From: Mesorhizobium sp.
Lineage (GTDB): Bacteria > Pseudomonadota > Alphaproteobacteria > Rhizobiales > Rhizobiaceae
Direction: 5' to 3'
DNA: 54,610 nucleotides
Assembly (NCBI GenBank): GCA_004963905.1
Contig: SUGL01000040.1
Span: forward strand, 1 to 54,610
The notes beneath the pieces were generated by a model. That model saw only the letters and a list, made by a program, of their open reading frames with translations. It was not told the DNA's origin and did not search any database. This document shows, in pieces, positions 24,718 to 32,846 of the stretch (positions within the stretch are counted from its first letter, which is position 1; every line of letters begins with the position of its first letter). The position numbers and the translations under genes were made by a program.

Positions 24718-25815
24718 TCAGCGTTTTCCCAGAGTGATGGCGGCGCGCAAGCCGTCGCGGCCGAACTGAGCCATGTTCATGAAGATGCCATAGGGCACGG
24801 GGATGTTGGCGGCGTCTAGGATCGTTTCCTGCCTTTCGTCCTCGACCCAGGGATCGTGGATCAGGATGTGGTCGCCGTCGTCGCCGATGGCGAGCACCCA
24901 ATGCGGCACCTTCTTGCCGAACATCAGGAAGCCGCTGATCAGCACCAGCATCAGCTTGCCGTCGGCAAGGGCCGAGCGGATGTCGTCGATGCCGAACGAA
25001 CGGTAATTCACCGGGATGCCGTAGAGTTCCGCGCGACGGCGAAAGTCGACCTGGGCGAGTTCCATCACCCGGCGCTTGTCCTCGCTGCGCACCGACTGCA
25101 GGAACAGCGCGCCATGGAAGGAGACGAAGATCTCGGCGGCAAGCCCGCTTTCATAGCCTGCGACCGCCAGGCCGAAAGGCTCGCAGCCGCCTGGCCCCGA
25201 CATCATGAACACGGTGGTCGCCTCGCGCCACAGGCGGATTTCCATGACGGGGTCGGGCACGAAGCCGCGGTCGAAATTCGCCATCGCCATCATCAGGCAG
25301 CACGGGCCGCAGGTGAATTCGCAGGTCTGCTGATAGAACGGCACACCGGTAGCGGTCGGGACATCGCCGCGCAGCGTCTTTTCGTAACGCAGCGCGGTGG
25401 CGCCGTCCTCGTAGTAGTCGGGCTCGCGGCCTATCCTGCGGTAGCCTGCCTGCTCGTAAATGTGGATGGCACGCTGATTGTCCTCGCGCACCTCGAGCCG
25501 CAGCATCATGCGATCGTGCTCGTAAGCCGCATCCTCGGCCGCGGCCAGCAGTTGGCGGCCAATGCCGAGGCTGCCGAAGAAGGGACCTACGGCTATCGAA
25601 TAGAGCCGGGCCACGCCGCTGCCCTTACGAAACAGCACCACGGCATAGCCGGCAACGCGGCCGTCATTCTCGGCCACCAGCATCTCGGCGGTCTCGCGCT
25701 CGATGAACTGACGGAAGGAGCGGCGGGAAAGCCGGTCGCCCGAGAAAACAGCCTTCTCGATGGCGGCGAGGTCATCGACGTCTGACGCGCGGGCCTTGCG
25801 GATCTCGGCAGGCAT
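24718..25815 (-). CDS. GNAT acetyltransferase fused to C39-like peptidase
   Basis: The 365-residue protein joins two enzymes. Residues 1-150 form a GNAT N-acetyltransferase: IRKARASDVDDLAAIEKAVF, the acetyl-CoA loop GSLGIGRQLL (81-90), and NQRAIHIYEQAGYRRIG (113-129), close to RimI. Residues about 155-365 form a C39-type papain-like peptidase: catalytic Cys169 in CEFTCGPCC, His305 in VPHWVLAIG, and Asp321 in HDPW, the full triad. Nothing separates it from the RimK-like ligase but 4 nt. Such a pair could acetylate, trim and ligate the same peptide or protein end. No signal peptide is seen, so it should act in the cytoplasm. The substrate is unknown. Confidence 0.92.
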   Translation of the reverse strand: MPAEIRKARASDVDDLAAIEKAVFSGDRLSRRSFRQFIERETAEMLVAENDGRVAGYAVVLFRKGSGVARLYSIAVGPFFGSLGIGRQLLAAAEDAAYEHDRMMLRLEVREDNQRAIHIYEQAGYRRIGREPDYYEDGATALRYEKTLRGDVPTATGVPFYQQTCEFTCGPCCLMMAMANFDRGFVPDPVMEIRLWREATTVFMMSGPGGCEPFGLAVAGYESGLAAEIFVSFHGALFLQSVRSEDKRRVMELAQVDFRRRAELYGIPVNYRSFGIDDIRSALADGKLMLVLISGFLMFGKKVPHWVLAIGDDGDHILIHDPWVEDERQETILDAANIPVPYGIFMNMAQFGRDGLRAAITLGKR

Positions 25816-26023
25816 GCGGGCTTGGGAGAACCTCGATTGGGTTTAAGGAAATGGCCCCGGTCAACAAGCAACATCCCGGCCGAAGCGCCGGTACTCATCA
25901 AGCGCTATCGCTCCTTGATTTGGGCCGAATTGTGACAGGTTGCGCGGCGGCAAGGAAGCGCGAACTGTTTGAACAAGATCACTGTTTGGAAGGGCTGCCG
26001 GCTGCGAAAAACGCAGCCGGTTT

Positions 26024-26818
26024 TCAGCTCGAAATACCGGCGAGAAGCTGGCCATAGGCGCTCTTGGCGACGTCCGACAGGCGCTCGCGCGGCAGCGAGC
26101 CGACGACGGCGCAGCCATAGCCTTTGTCCAGCCAATAGACCGCCTCGGGGCCATCCGCCTCGGCAGCATAGGTGCCCTTGGCGGTCGCGGCCGATTCGGC
26201 GGTTACGAAGAGCGAGATGCGCTCGCCCTTGGCGTCCTCGTAAAGCAGCATCGCGGCCTTGCCGTGCTCGCCCGAAGGCAGCAGCCGGCCACCGACGAGC
26301 TCGAAGCCTTCGGCCGCCAGATCGGGCGCGACCACCTTCAGCCCCACCCGGTTGGACAGCCAGGTCTGCAGATGGTCCTTGTCGCTTGCCGGCACCTCGA
26401 CCGCGTGACGCTTCTCGGCGGCGTAGATGACATGGGCGGCTATCGCCTGCTCGGCGAGCTGGTCGTCGCTCTCGCCGCTTCGGCCGATGCCGCCGATGCC
26501 GGCTACATAGCCGCCGAGCCCGCCGACCATCAGCACGGCGGCTGCCGCCGCCGAAAGCCACCAACGCGAACGCCAGACAGGCGCCCTCGCCGGCGCTTCG
26601 CCGAGCACCGCCGCCTTGAGCCTTGCCGGCACCGGCTCGTCCATCACGCCGGCCAAGGCGGCGCGGAGCGCCGCGCGGTCGGCAATGTAGCGGGCGCTCT
26701 TCGCCTTCATCTCTGGGTTGGCTTCGAGCCAGGCGTCATAGGCCATGCGCTCCTCGCCCGGCAGCTCGCCGTCGAGCGCCATGTGGATATCGCGTTCGGA
26801 GAAATCGCGCCGGGTCAT
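26024..26818 (-). CDS. Anti-sigma factor with one membrane segment
   Basis: The 264-residue protein has a short cytoplasmic anti-sigma region (1-95; FSERDIHMALDGELPGEER), one membrane helix (about 88-108; WWLSAAAAAVLMVGGLGGYV), and a periplasmic part (about 115-264) with WLSNRVGLKVVAPDL and GYGCAVVGSLP. The zinc-binding HxxxCxxC motif of ZAS-type anti-sigmas is absent. It overlaps the ECF sigma stop by 4 bp (ATGA), the usual arrangement of a sigma factor and its membrane-bound inhibitor. The signal is not known; release in response to envelope or oxidative stress is typical of the group. Confidence 0.92.
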   Translation of the reverse strand: MTRRDFSERDIHMALDGELPGEERMAYDAWLEANPEMKAKSARYIADRAALRAALAGVMDEPVPARLKAAVLGEAPARAPVWRSRWWLSAAAAAVLMVGGLGGYVAGIGGIGRSGESDDQLAEQAIAAHVIYAAEKRHAVEVPASDKDHLQTWLSNRVGLKVVAPDLAAEGFELVGGRLLPSGEHGKAAMLLYEDAKGERISLFVTAESAATAKGTYAAEADGPEAVYWLDKGYGCAVVGSLPRERLSDVAKSAYGQLLAGISS

Positions 26819-27333
26819 CGCTCGACGATCCTTATCGAGCGGCGGCGCGAGGAGTCGTCGAGCAGACCGCGCAGTTCCTCGCGGCCGCGCGCTATGCGCG
26901 ACATCAGCGTGCCGGCCGGCACGCCCAGAATGTTGGCGGCCTCGGCGTAGGAAAAGCCTTCGATGGCGACCATGACCAATGCCGCGCGGCGATCGGGGCT
27001 GATCGCCTGCAACGCATCCATGATCTCGCGCGAGGCGACCGTCTCGACCTGATCGGCGGGCGCAGATTGGGCTTCGCCGGCTTCCAGCGGCAGCATAGCC
27101 GCCTCACCTCGCCGGTTAACCTTGCGCATCTGGTCGATGAACAAGTGATGCATGATCGTAAACAGCCACCTCCTGGGGCTTTCTCCAGTCTGCCAGTTGT
27201 CGAGCCGCGCAAGCGCGCGCTCCAGGCAGTCCTGGACGAGGTCGTCGGCGGAATCGCGGTCGCGCAGCAGCGAGCGTGCGTAGCGGCGCAAACGCGGTAT
27301 CTCGCTCAGGATAGCTGCCTTCTTGTCGTCCAT
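26815..27333 (-). CDS. ECF RNA polymerase sigma factor
   Basis: The 172-residue protein has region 2 (about 8-75; LRRYARSLLRDRDSADDLVQ and WLFTIMHHLFIDQMRK, which bind the -10 element) and region 4 (about 110-165; AALVMVAIEGFSYAEAANIL and GVPAGTLMSRIARGREELR, which bind the -35 element). No region 1 or 3 is present, so it is an extracytoplasmic-function sigma. The start MDDKKAAIL at 27333 was chosen over an 77-codon extension that has unlikely composition. It is the first gene of a two-gene operon with its anti-sigma. A candidate autoregulatory promoter is about 110 nt upstream. Confidence 0.93.
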   Translation of the reverse strand: MDDKKAAILSEIPRLRRYARSLLRDRDSADDLVQDCLERALARLDNWQTGESPRRWLFTIMHHLFIDQMRKVNRRGEAAMLPLEAGEAQSAPADQVETVASREIMDALQAISPDRRAALVMVAIEGFSYAEAANILGVPAGTLMSRIARGREELRGLLDDSSRRRSIRIVER

Positions 27334-27442
27334 GACCGCTTGTTTCGAGGTCGTTTTCCATTTGATTGAACGCGCCTTTCCGGCGCGGCGCAAGCAGCCA
27401 GCTCGAAGCGGACCACCCGCTCCGGTACCCAAGCACCTTAAT

Positions 27443-27468
27443 AACGCCGGCGGATCGTGGTTTATTCC
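27443..27468 (-). promoter_or_regulatory. Candidate ECF promoter GGAAT-N17-CGTT
   Basis: On the minus strand GGAAT (27468-27464) and CGTT (27446-27443) are 17 bp apart, matching the general GGAAC-N16/17-CGTT form of rhizobial stress ECF promoters except for one base. It would start transcription near 27435, giving about 100 nt of leader before the sigma gene. It may mean autoregulation or EcfG-type control. Confidence 0.3.
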
Positions 27469-27513
27469 CGCCTTGGGCTGGAGTCCAAACCAAGGTTGAA
27501 AACCGGCTTTGGC

Positions 27514-27562
27514 CGCCGTATATTCATCCTTGAATATCTTGAATATTCGCCTCGGAATATAC
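27514..27562. promoter_or_regulatory. AT-rich operator candidate upstream of vapBC
   Basis: Between about 27525 and 27562 the motif TTGAATAT occurs twice, followed by GGAATATA; GAATATTC inside it is a perfect palindrome. Antitoxins of the VapB type bind such repeats to repress their own operon. The patch is AT-rich in an otherwise GC-rich window. Confidence 0.45.
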
Positions 27563-27579
27563 ACCGGTGGGAGTCAGCT

Positions 27580-27825
27580 ATGTCTTTGTACATCCGCGAT
27601 GACGAGGTCGACGCGTTGGCTCGTCAGTTGCAGTCCGCGATCAAAGCGCCCACGAAGACGGAAGCGGTACGGATCGCGCTCAAGCGTGAGCTCGAACGGG
27701 CGCACGCGGTCCTCCCACTAAGCGAGCGCATCAAAAAGTATCAGGACGCAGTGAGGGCGCTCGGTCCAGACAACCCGGACTTCGACATGAAGAAATTCAT
27801 GGACGAAGGATGGGGTGACATTTGA
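27580..27825 (+). CDS. vapB: VapB-like antitoxin
   Basis: The 81-residue protein starts MSLYIRDDEVDALARQLQ and continues with KTEAVRIALKREL, the ribbon-helix-helix pattern of VapB-type (also MazE-like/DUF antitoxin) proteins that bind DNA as dimers. The C-terminal part (about 45-81; SERIKKYQDAVRALG, MKKFMDEGWGDI) should wrap the toxin. GGTGGGAG lies about 8 nt before the start. Its stop overlaps the toxin start by one base (TGATG). Upstream are direct repeats TTGAATAT and a palindrome GAATATTC, a likely operator for autoregulation. It is the lowest-GC coding pair in this part of the window. Confidence 0.9.
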   Translation: MSLYIRDDEVDALARQLQSAIKAPTKTEAVRIALKRELERAHAVLPLSERIKKYQDAVRALGPDNPDFDMKKFMDEGWGDI

Positions 27826-28253
27826 TGTTTCTCGATGCTTCCGCCATCATCGCGATCATTTCGGAAGAAGCAGATGCCCACCGTCTTCTCAAGAGAGTGG
27901 AAGCTGCCGAGAAACTCTATTTCTCGCCGAGTTCCTCATTCGAGGCGATCGTTGGGATAGCTCGTAGGAAATCCGTAGCAGAAAACGGCGACCAGGTACC
28001 GACACCGCCGGCCCTGATCGAACAATGTCAAACGATCGTCTTAGGCTTCCTGGCCGAACTCAAGGCGGTCGAGATTCCGCTGGACACGAAGATTCGAGAA
28101 CTCGCTGTCAAGGCCGCTCGCGAGTACGGTCGATATGTCGGCCATCCTGCCAAACTGAATTTCGGCGACTGCTTCAGTTACGCATGCGCCAAAGCCTACC
28201 GCGTACCTCTGCTGTACAAGGGCAATGACTTCGCGCAGACCGATCTGGCCTGA
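27825..28253 (+). CDS. vapC: VapC-type PIN-domain toxin
   Basis: The 142-residue protein has the PIN domain acidic residues: MFLDASAIIAIISEEAD at the start (Asp4, then a mid Glu in SSFEAIVGIA), and LNFGDCFSYACAKAYRVPLL plus KGNDFAQTDLA near the end. VapC toxins are magnesium-dependent ribonucleases that cut tRNA or rRNA. ATG 27825 overlaps the antitoxin stop (TGATG), and a TTG one codon upstream is the alternative. The pair is complete and shows no frameshift, so it should be active. It converges on the DUF2339 gene with 2 nt between stops. Confidence 0.93.
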   Translation: MFLDASAIIAIISEEADAHRLLKRVEAAEKLYFSPSSSFEAIVGIARRKSVAENGDQVPTPPALIEQCQTIVLGFLAELKAVEIPLDTKIRELAVKAAREYGRYVGHPAKLNFGDCFSYACAKAYRVPLLYKGNDFAQTDLA

Positions 28254-28255
28254 CC

Positions 28256-31009
28256 TTATCTGGTTTCGGACCTCGCCGCCCGGGTCAAAAGCCGCTGATA
28301 AAACAGCCCGATGCCGATCAGCACGGCGCCGAGGCCGATGAAGGACAGCGCGCGCAGCACGCCTTCCAGCTCCGACATGTCGAAGAGAAAGACTTTCAGC
28401 ACCGCGACCGCGATGAGCACGGCCGAGGCGATGCGCAGCACCTGCGACCTCAGCCAGACGCCGGCGGTGAGCAGCGCCACGCCGATGACCAGCCAGAGCG
28501 CCGAATAGGTGTAGGTCTCGAGCTGTCCGAGGCCGCTCCACAGGCCGATGAACTCGCCCTTGAACAGGCGCCGCACCGACAGCGTCGCATAGGCGAAGGC
28601 AAGCAGCGAGGCGAGCAGCGCCAGCATCGCCGCATACCATCTCGGGCGCTTGTCGCGGACATAAAGGGCGAGTGCTCCTGCGGCGATCGCCGGCAGCAGA
28701 TAGGCGAGGAGCAACAGGTTGAAGAACAAAATGGTGCCGGTCGATTCATCCGTCACCAGCGGGTTCAGCACCGCGAAATGCTGGATGACGATCAAGCCCG
28801 CTGAGACCACACCGGCGGCCATCGAGCCATAGCGCAGCACCGAGCTCGGCGAGCGCAGGTCGATGGCGACGAGGATCGCGCCGGCGCCGAGCGCGATCAG
28901 CGTGTAGATCGCCTGTTCGCCGAGCGTGACAGCGCCGGTGTCGATGACGCCGCCATGCATGGCATGGCGAACCAGCATGGCAATGGCAAGCAGCGCAAAC
29001 AGCGCCGAGGCCGCCTCCATGGCGAGGCGCGGCCGGCCGTTGGTGGTGCGCGCCAGCTGCCAGGCGGCGAAGCCGAAGGCGAGCGCCGGCACGCCATAGC
29101 CCGGCAGCAGCCAGTTGAAGACAGGCGTTCTCGACAGTGCCGCCGCGCCGACGATGGTCGGGTCGAAGGCGACGCGGCCGAGCACGGCGACCGCAGCGCC
29201 GACCGCGATCCAGCCCAGCACCGGATAGGAGCGCCAGCGCGTCGCCAGCGCCGGAATGATTGCGGCGGCGCCGAGCAGCACCGTCGCCCAGCCGGAGCCG
29301 AAGGCCATGTGCAGCATCAAGAGGCCGGCAACGCCGGCGCCGGCGAGCGCGAAGGAGACGGCCGGGCCGCCGCCGAGCGGCGGCTCCTCGGCGTGCGCGA
29401 TCCACTCGCCGCCGGCGGCAAAGACCAGCACCATAAGCAGCGCCGGCAGCGCGTAGCCGAGGTCGCGGTCGATATCGCCGAAGGTCAGCCAGAGCGCGGT
29501 GAGCACGACCAGCGGCGCAACCACGCCCCATGCCGCCCAGGACGCGGCGCGGATGGGTGCCGCGGCGGCAAAGCGGCGCGCGGCCCAGAAGCCGGCCCCG
29601 ATGAAGACCAGGGCGAGCGCGATGCCCAGGCGGAAGGTCAGCGCGTCGGATGTCGCCAGCGGTTCAGCGCCCAGGCCGACATCCAGCGCGTCGACACCGA
29701 TGGCGGCGGGCGGGATGATGCCGAGATAGATCAGCACCGTCGCCAGGCCGGCAGCGAAGACCAGCGGCAGGGCGCGCGGCCGGTAGAGCGCCGCCGCCAC
29801 AAGCGCTGCGAGCAGGACCGCGCCATGCAGGGCGTCGCCCGCCTTGGCGAAGACCGGATCGACCGACAGCCCGAGCGCGGTCAGCGCCACGAAAAAACCG
29901 GGCGCGACCGAGGGCCAGTCGAAGCCGGGCTGCGCTTCATCACGGCCAGTAGTCAAGAAAGGGGCGAGCCAGACGAAGGCGAGCACGGCGAGCGTCGCCA
30001 GGCTGATGAACAGCACCGCGGCAAGGTTCACCTCCGGCGCGTCGGTCATGTAGAGAATGGTCCAGACGCCGGTGCCCACGAACGCCGCCGCGACAAGCGC
30101 CTGCCAGTCGCGAATGCGGGCGATGGCCGCCGTGGCGGCGAGCACGACCGCCAGGTAGCCGAACAGCGCCCAGGGATTGGGCGCCTGCGAGGCGACCAGT
30201 GCCGGCGTGACCATGGCGCCGACGAGGCCGATGCCAGCCAGCGCCAGGCCGTGGACCAGCGAAACGGCGATGGTGGCGACGCCGATCGCGCCGAGAAGCG
30301 TGAAGGCCAGCGCCGGGCCGATGAAGCCATAGATGCCATGCGCGGCATAGACGGTGCCGAACAGGATGAAGGCACCGGCCGCCGTCAGGATCGCCGGGAT
30401 GTAAGCGCCGGCGGCGCCCTGCACCGGCACCCTGAAGCCGGTGCGGCGGATGAACTCGGCGCCGGAGATCAGCACCAGGCCGAGAATGCCGGCCATGGTG
30501 AGGCGCACGCCGGGGCCGAAAATGCCGGCCTCGATGGTGTAGCGGATCAGGAAGAGGCCACCCAGCGCCAGCGCGATGCCGCCGACCCAGACCGCCCAGC
30601 GTGTGCCGAGCGCCGTCTCGACATCGCGCGCGGCCATTGCAGGCGCAGGCAATTCGGCCGGCGCGGCGGGTTGCGCCGGTCCGGTGGGTTCGGGCGCGCT
30701 CGCCTCGCCAGCCCCCTCGCCAGCTTGGGCCGGCGCTTCGGCTTTGGGTTCGTCGGGCGTCGCGGCGGCGGCTTGCGGGGCGGCTTCACTCGCCGGCCGA
30801 GCGGTCATCGCTGCCGCCGCGGCAGGAGCTTCGTCCGACGTGCCTTCCGTCGCCTCGCCAATCTTGGGCGCGGGCTGCGGGATGCCCGAAAGCACCAAGC
30901 TGCGCAACGCGCCAAGCTCGCGCTCGATCAGGCCGATGCGGGTTTGCTGGCGTGAAATGATGACGAATAGAGCGATGACGGCGGCAATGGCGATCAGGCT
31001 GAAAAACAT
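28256..31009 (-). CDS. DUF2339 multi-spanning membrane protein
   Basis: The 917-residue protein begins with one membrane helix (about 3-18) and a short coiled segment (RIGLIERELGALRSLV), then an Ala/Pro-rich linker (about 45-130), and then more than twenty hydrophobic segments to the end. The sequence ALGTRWAVWVGGIALALGGL at the start of the membrane part is the DUF2339 hallmark. The function of this family is unknown; transport or envelope assembly is guessed. It is the largest gene in this region, transcribed alone on the minus strand and divergent from the Nudix gene. Confidence 0.88.
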   Translation of the reverse strand: MFFSLIAIAAVIALFVIISRQQTRIGLIERELGALRSLVLSGIPQPAPKIGEATEGTSDEAPAAAAAMTARPASEAAPQAAAATPDEPKAEAPAQAGEGAGEASAPEPTGPAQPAAPAELPAPAMAARDVETALGTRWAVWVGGIALALGGLFLIRYTIEAGIFGPGVRLTMAGILGLVLISGAEFIRRTGFRVPVQGAAGAYIPAILTAAGAFILFGTVYAAHGIYGFIGPALAFTLLGAIGVATIAVSLVHGLALAGIGLVGAMVTPALVASQAPNPWALFGYLAVVLAATAAIARIRDWQALVAAAFVGTGVWTILYMTDAPEVNLAAVLFISLATLAVLAFVWLAPFLTTGRDEAQPGFDWPSVAPGFFVALTALGLSVDPVFAKAGDALHGAVLLAALVAAALYRPRALPLVFAAGLATVLIYLGIIPPAAIGVDALDVGLGAEPLATSDALTFRLGIALALVFIGAGFWAARRFAAAAPIRAASWAAWGVVAPLVVLTALWLTFGDIDRDLGYALPALLMVLVFAAGGEWIAHAEEPPLGGGPAVSFALAGAGVAGLLMLHMAFGSGWATVLLGAAAIIPALATRWRSYPVLGWIAVGAAVAVLGRVAFDPTIVGAAALSRTPVFNWLLPGYGVPALAFGFAAWQLARTTNGRPRLAMEAASALFALLAIAMLVRHAMHGGVIDTGAVTLGEQAIYTLIALGAGAILVAIDLRSPSSVLRYGSMAAGVVSAGLIVIQHFAVLNPLVTDESTGTILFFNLLLLAYLLPAIAAGALALYVRDKRPRWYAAMLALLASLLAFAYATLSVRRLFKGEFIGLWSGLGQLETYTYSALWLVIGVALLTAGVWLRSQVLRIASAVLIAVAVLKVFLFDMSELEGVLRALSFIGLGAVLIGIGLFYQRLLTRAARSETR

Positions 31010-31257
31010 GGCGGTTTCCCCTCAAAACCGGACCAGTCGTGGCCGACAAATACGGCAATGAGACGGCTGCCGAAATCTGCGCCTTGCCGGCCTGTAAGAT
31101 CGAGCATGTTTCGGCTTCGATTGCCAGCAACTTGACGCTTTGTCCAAAGGCGATAGGTCTAAACGGCTGAGATTTGGGCCAGAAAATTACCTGCCGCTGG
31201 CCGCAAAATACTCGTGCTATTCTCTGATGTTCGCTGAAATTGCCTGGAGGGTGACCG

Positions 31258-31722
31258 ATGCCGCAGCGAAGCGCGGGCCTGCTGATCTACCGGCGAACCG
31301 CCGGAGTAATGGAGTTCCTGCTGGTTCATCCCGGCGGACCGTTCTGGGCAAGGAAGGACGAAGGCGCGTGGTCGATCCCGAAAGGGCTCATCGACGACAA
31401 GGAGGACGAGCTGGACGCGGCCCGGCGCGAGGCCGAGGAGGAGCTCGGCGTCGCTATCGACGGCGACTTCCAGCCCGTTGGCAGCTACAAGCAGCCGGGC
31501 GGCAAGATCGTGATCGCCTGGAGCGTCGAAGCGGACATCGACGTGGATGCCGTTAGAAGCAACACGTTCACCATGGAATGGCCGCCAAGGTCGGGCGCCA
31601 TGAAGGAATTCCCCGAGGTGGACAAAGCCGGCTGGTTTTCGCTTCCCGAAGCCGGGACCAAAATCCTGAATGGCCAGCGCCCCATGCTGGACGATTTTCT
31701 GAAGCGGCGGGGCGCCGATTAG
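31258..31722 (+). CDS. Nudix hydrolase (MutT/Ap6A-type)
   Basis: The 154-residue protein has MPQRSAGLLIYRRTAGVMEF, then VHPGGPFWARKDEGAWSIPK and the Nudix box GLIDDKE..REAEEELGV with G-x5-E-x7-REUxEExGU spacing. The WSIPKG block before the box is typical of diadenosine polyphosphate and related hydrolases. It should hydrolyse a nucleotide diphosphate derivative in the cytoplasm; substrate unknown. GGAGGGTGACC lies just upstream of the ATG. Its 3' end faces recO 9 nt away. Confidence 0.92.
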   Translation: MPQRSAGLLIYRRTAGVMEFLLVHPGGPFWARKDEGAWSIPKGLIDDKEDELDAARREAEEELGVAIDGDFQPVGSYKQPGGKIVIAWSVEADIDVDAVRSNTFTMEWPPRSGAMKEFPEVDKAGWFSLPEAGTKILNGQRPMLDDFLKRRGAD

Positions 31723-31730
31723 ACGCCGGT

Positions 31731-32483
31731 CTATTCGCTGGCGATCGCCTTCATCGTTGCCTGATGCCGGCGCAGCGCGGCAAGGAAGCCGGCGCGGGCG
31801 TCGGGCGGCTCGATGCCGCGCGGCTCATAGACATGGCGGGTGAAAAAGAAGCCGGTCAGCCGGAAGGCGTCCTCCAGCGCCGCCTGATCGGCGCGCAGGC
31901 CTGAGCCGCGCTGCAGGAAGGCAGGCAGCGCCAGCATCTTGTCGCGCCAGGGCTCGCCGGCTGCGCGCGAAACCGCGCGCCCGGATTTCGGCGAGACATA
32001 GGCGAGGTCCTGCCGCGTGCCGGTCGCCGCGCATTGGCTGAGGTCGAGGCCGAAGCCGAGCTCGTCCAGAATGAGCAGCTCGAAACGCGCCACCAGCTCG
32101 CCCGCGGCATCGGCGTCGTCGAGATGGGAGATCATCACGGCAAGAGCCTCGTAGAGCCCACCATGGGCGTCGCGCTCGGGCAGAAGCCTGAGATGCGCGG
32201 CCATGGTCTGCAGGCCGTAGACGGCGACCGCGCTGTCCATCAGCCGGGCGGCGTTCATCTCGATCGCCTCGGCCTGGAAGATACCCAGATGCTCGTCGAG
32301 CCGCGCCCGCCATAGAAGATCGACGCGGTTGCCGGGCTGCAGCACCGGCTGCTGCTTGCGCGAGCGCCCGCCGCGCACGAGACCGAGATGGCGGCCATGC
32401 GCGCGCGTCATCACCTCGAGGATGGCGCTGGTTTCGCCATGCTTGCGGGTGCCGAGAATGATTCCCTCATCGCGCCATTCCAT
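31731..32483 (-). CDS. recO: DNA repair protein RecO
   Basis: The 250-residue protein matches RecO over its length: MEWRDEGIILGTRKHGETSA (N-terminal OB fold), HLGLVRGGRSRKQQPVLQPG, FELLILDELGFGLDLSQCAA, and the helical C-terminal domain with HVYEPRGIEPPDARAGFL. RecO loads RecA at single-strand gaps in the RecFOR pathway. In related rhizobia recO follows era directly; here 4 kb with a phosphotransferase-like gene and an MscS channel lie between. The start at 32483 is typical for the family. Confidence 0.95.
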   Translation of the reverse strand: MEWRDEGIILGTRKHGETSAILEVMTRAHGRHLGLVRGGRSRKQQPVLQPGNRVDLLWRARLDEHLGIFQAEAIEMNAARLMDSAVAVYGLQTMAAHLRLLPERDAHGGLYEALAVMISHLDDADAAGELVARFELLILDELGFGLDLSQCAATGTRQDLAYVSPKSGRAVSRAAGEPWRDKMLALPAFLQRGSGLRADQAALEDAFRLTGFFFTRHVYEPRGIEPPDARAGFLAALRRHQATMKAIASE

Positions 32484-32846
32484 GGCCCGAGCTTTTCACC
32501 CGTTGGACGGTGAAATCAAGATTTGCCTGTGTTGTAGCTGACACGGAGAAACCAACCAGCGAGCGAACCGAGCGCTTCAACATGAGACGGTTCGCGCGTC
32601 GATGACGTTGTCTTTGGCCAACCAGGCAACGATCGGCGGCAAAGTTCGTTATGGCATCCAGAGTGCATCGCCAAGGAGGGACGAAAGCTTGCCGCACTCG
32701 ACGAAGGTACCAACTTCCACGCCAGCAGGTTCGCCCTAGATGAACTGCACCAATGCGAAGATGCGGCTGCCTGCGATCTTGCAAGAATGTCCGAGCCGGC
32801 GCCGGCAGCGCGCACCCCGATCGATAGTTTTCCGCCTGGGCCAGCA
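32484..32846. other. Gap between recO and the MscS gene, no gene assigned
   Basis: No convincing gene lies here. In the reading frame of the MscS protein the sequence stays open upstream of 32847 as far as about 32590, encoding a polar stretch (for example CIAKEGRKLAALDEGTNFH), so the true start of that protein is uncertain. A few inverted segments exist, but none matches the repeat families of this window. It contains the divergent promoters of recO and the channel gene. Confidence 0.4.

Noticed and set aside
28955..30955. 666-codon plus-strand open frame
   Set aside because: It is antisense to the DUF2339 membrane gene, with extreme Arg/Gln/Gly content and no domain.
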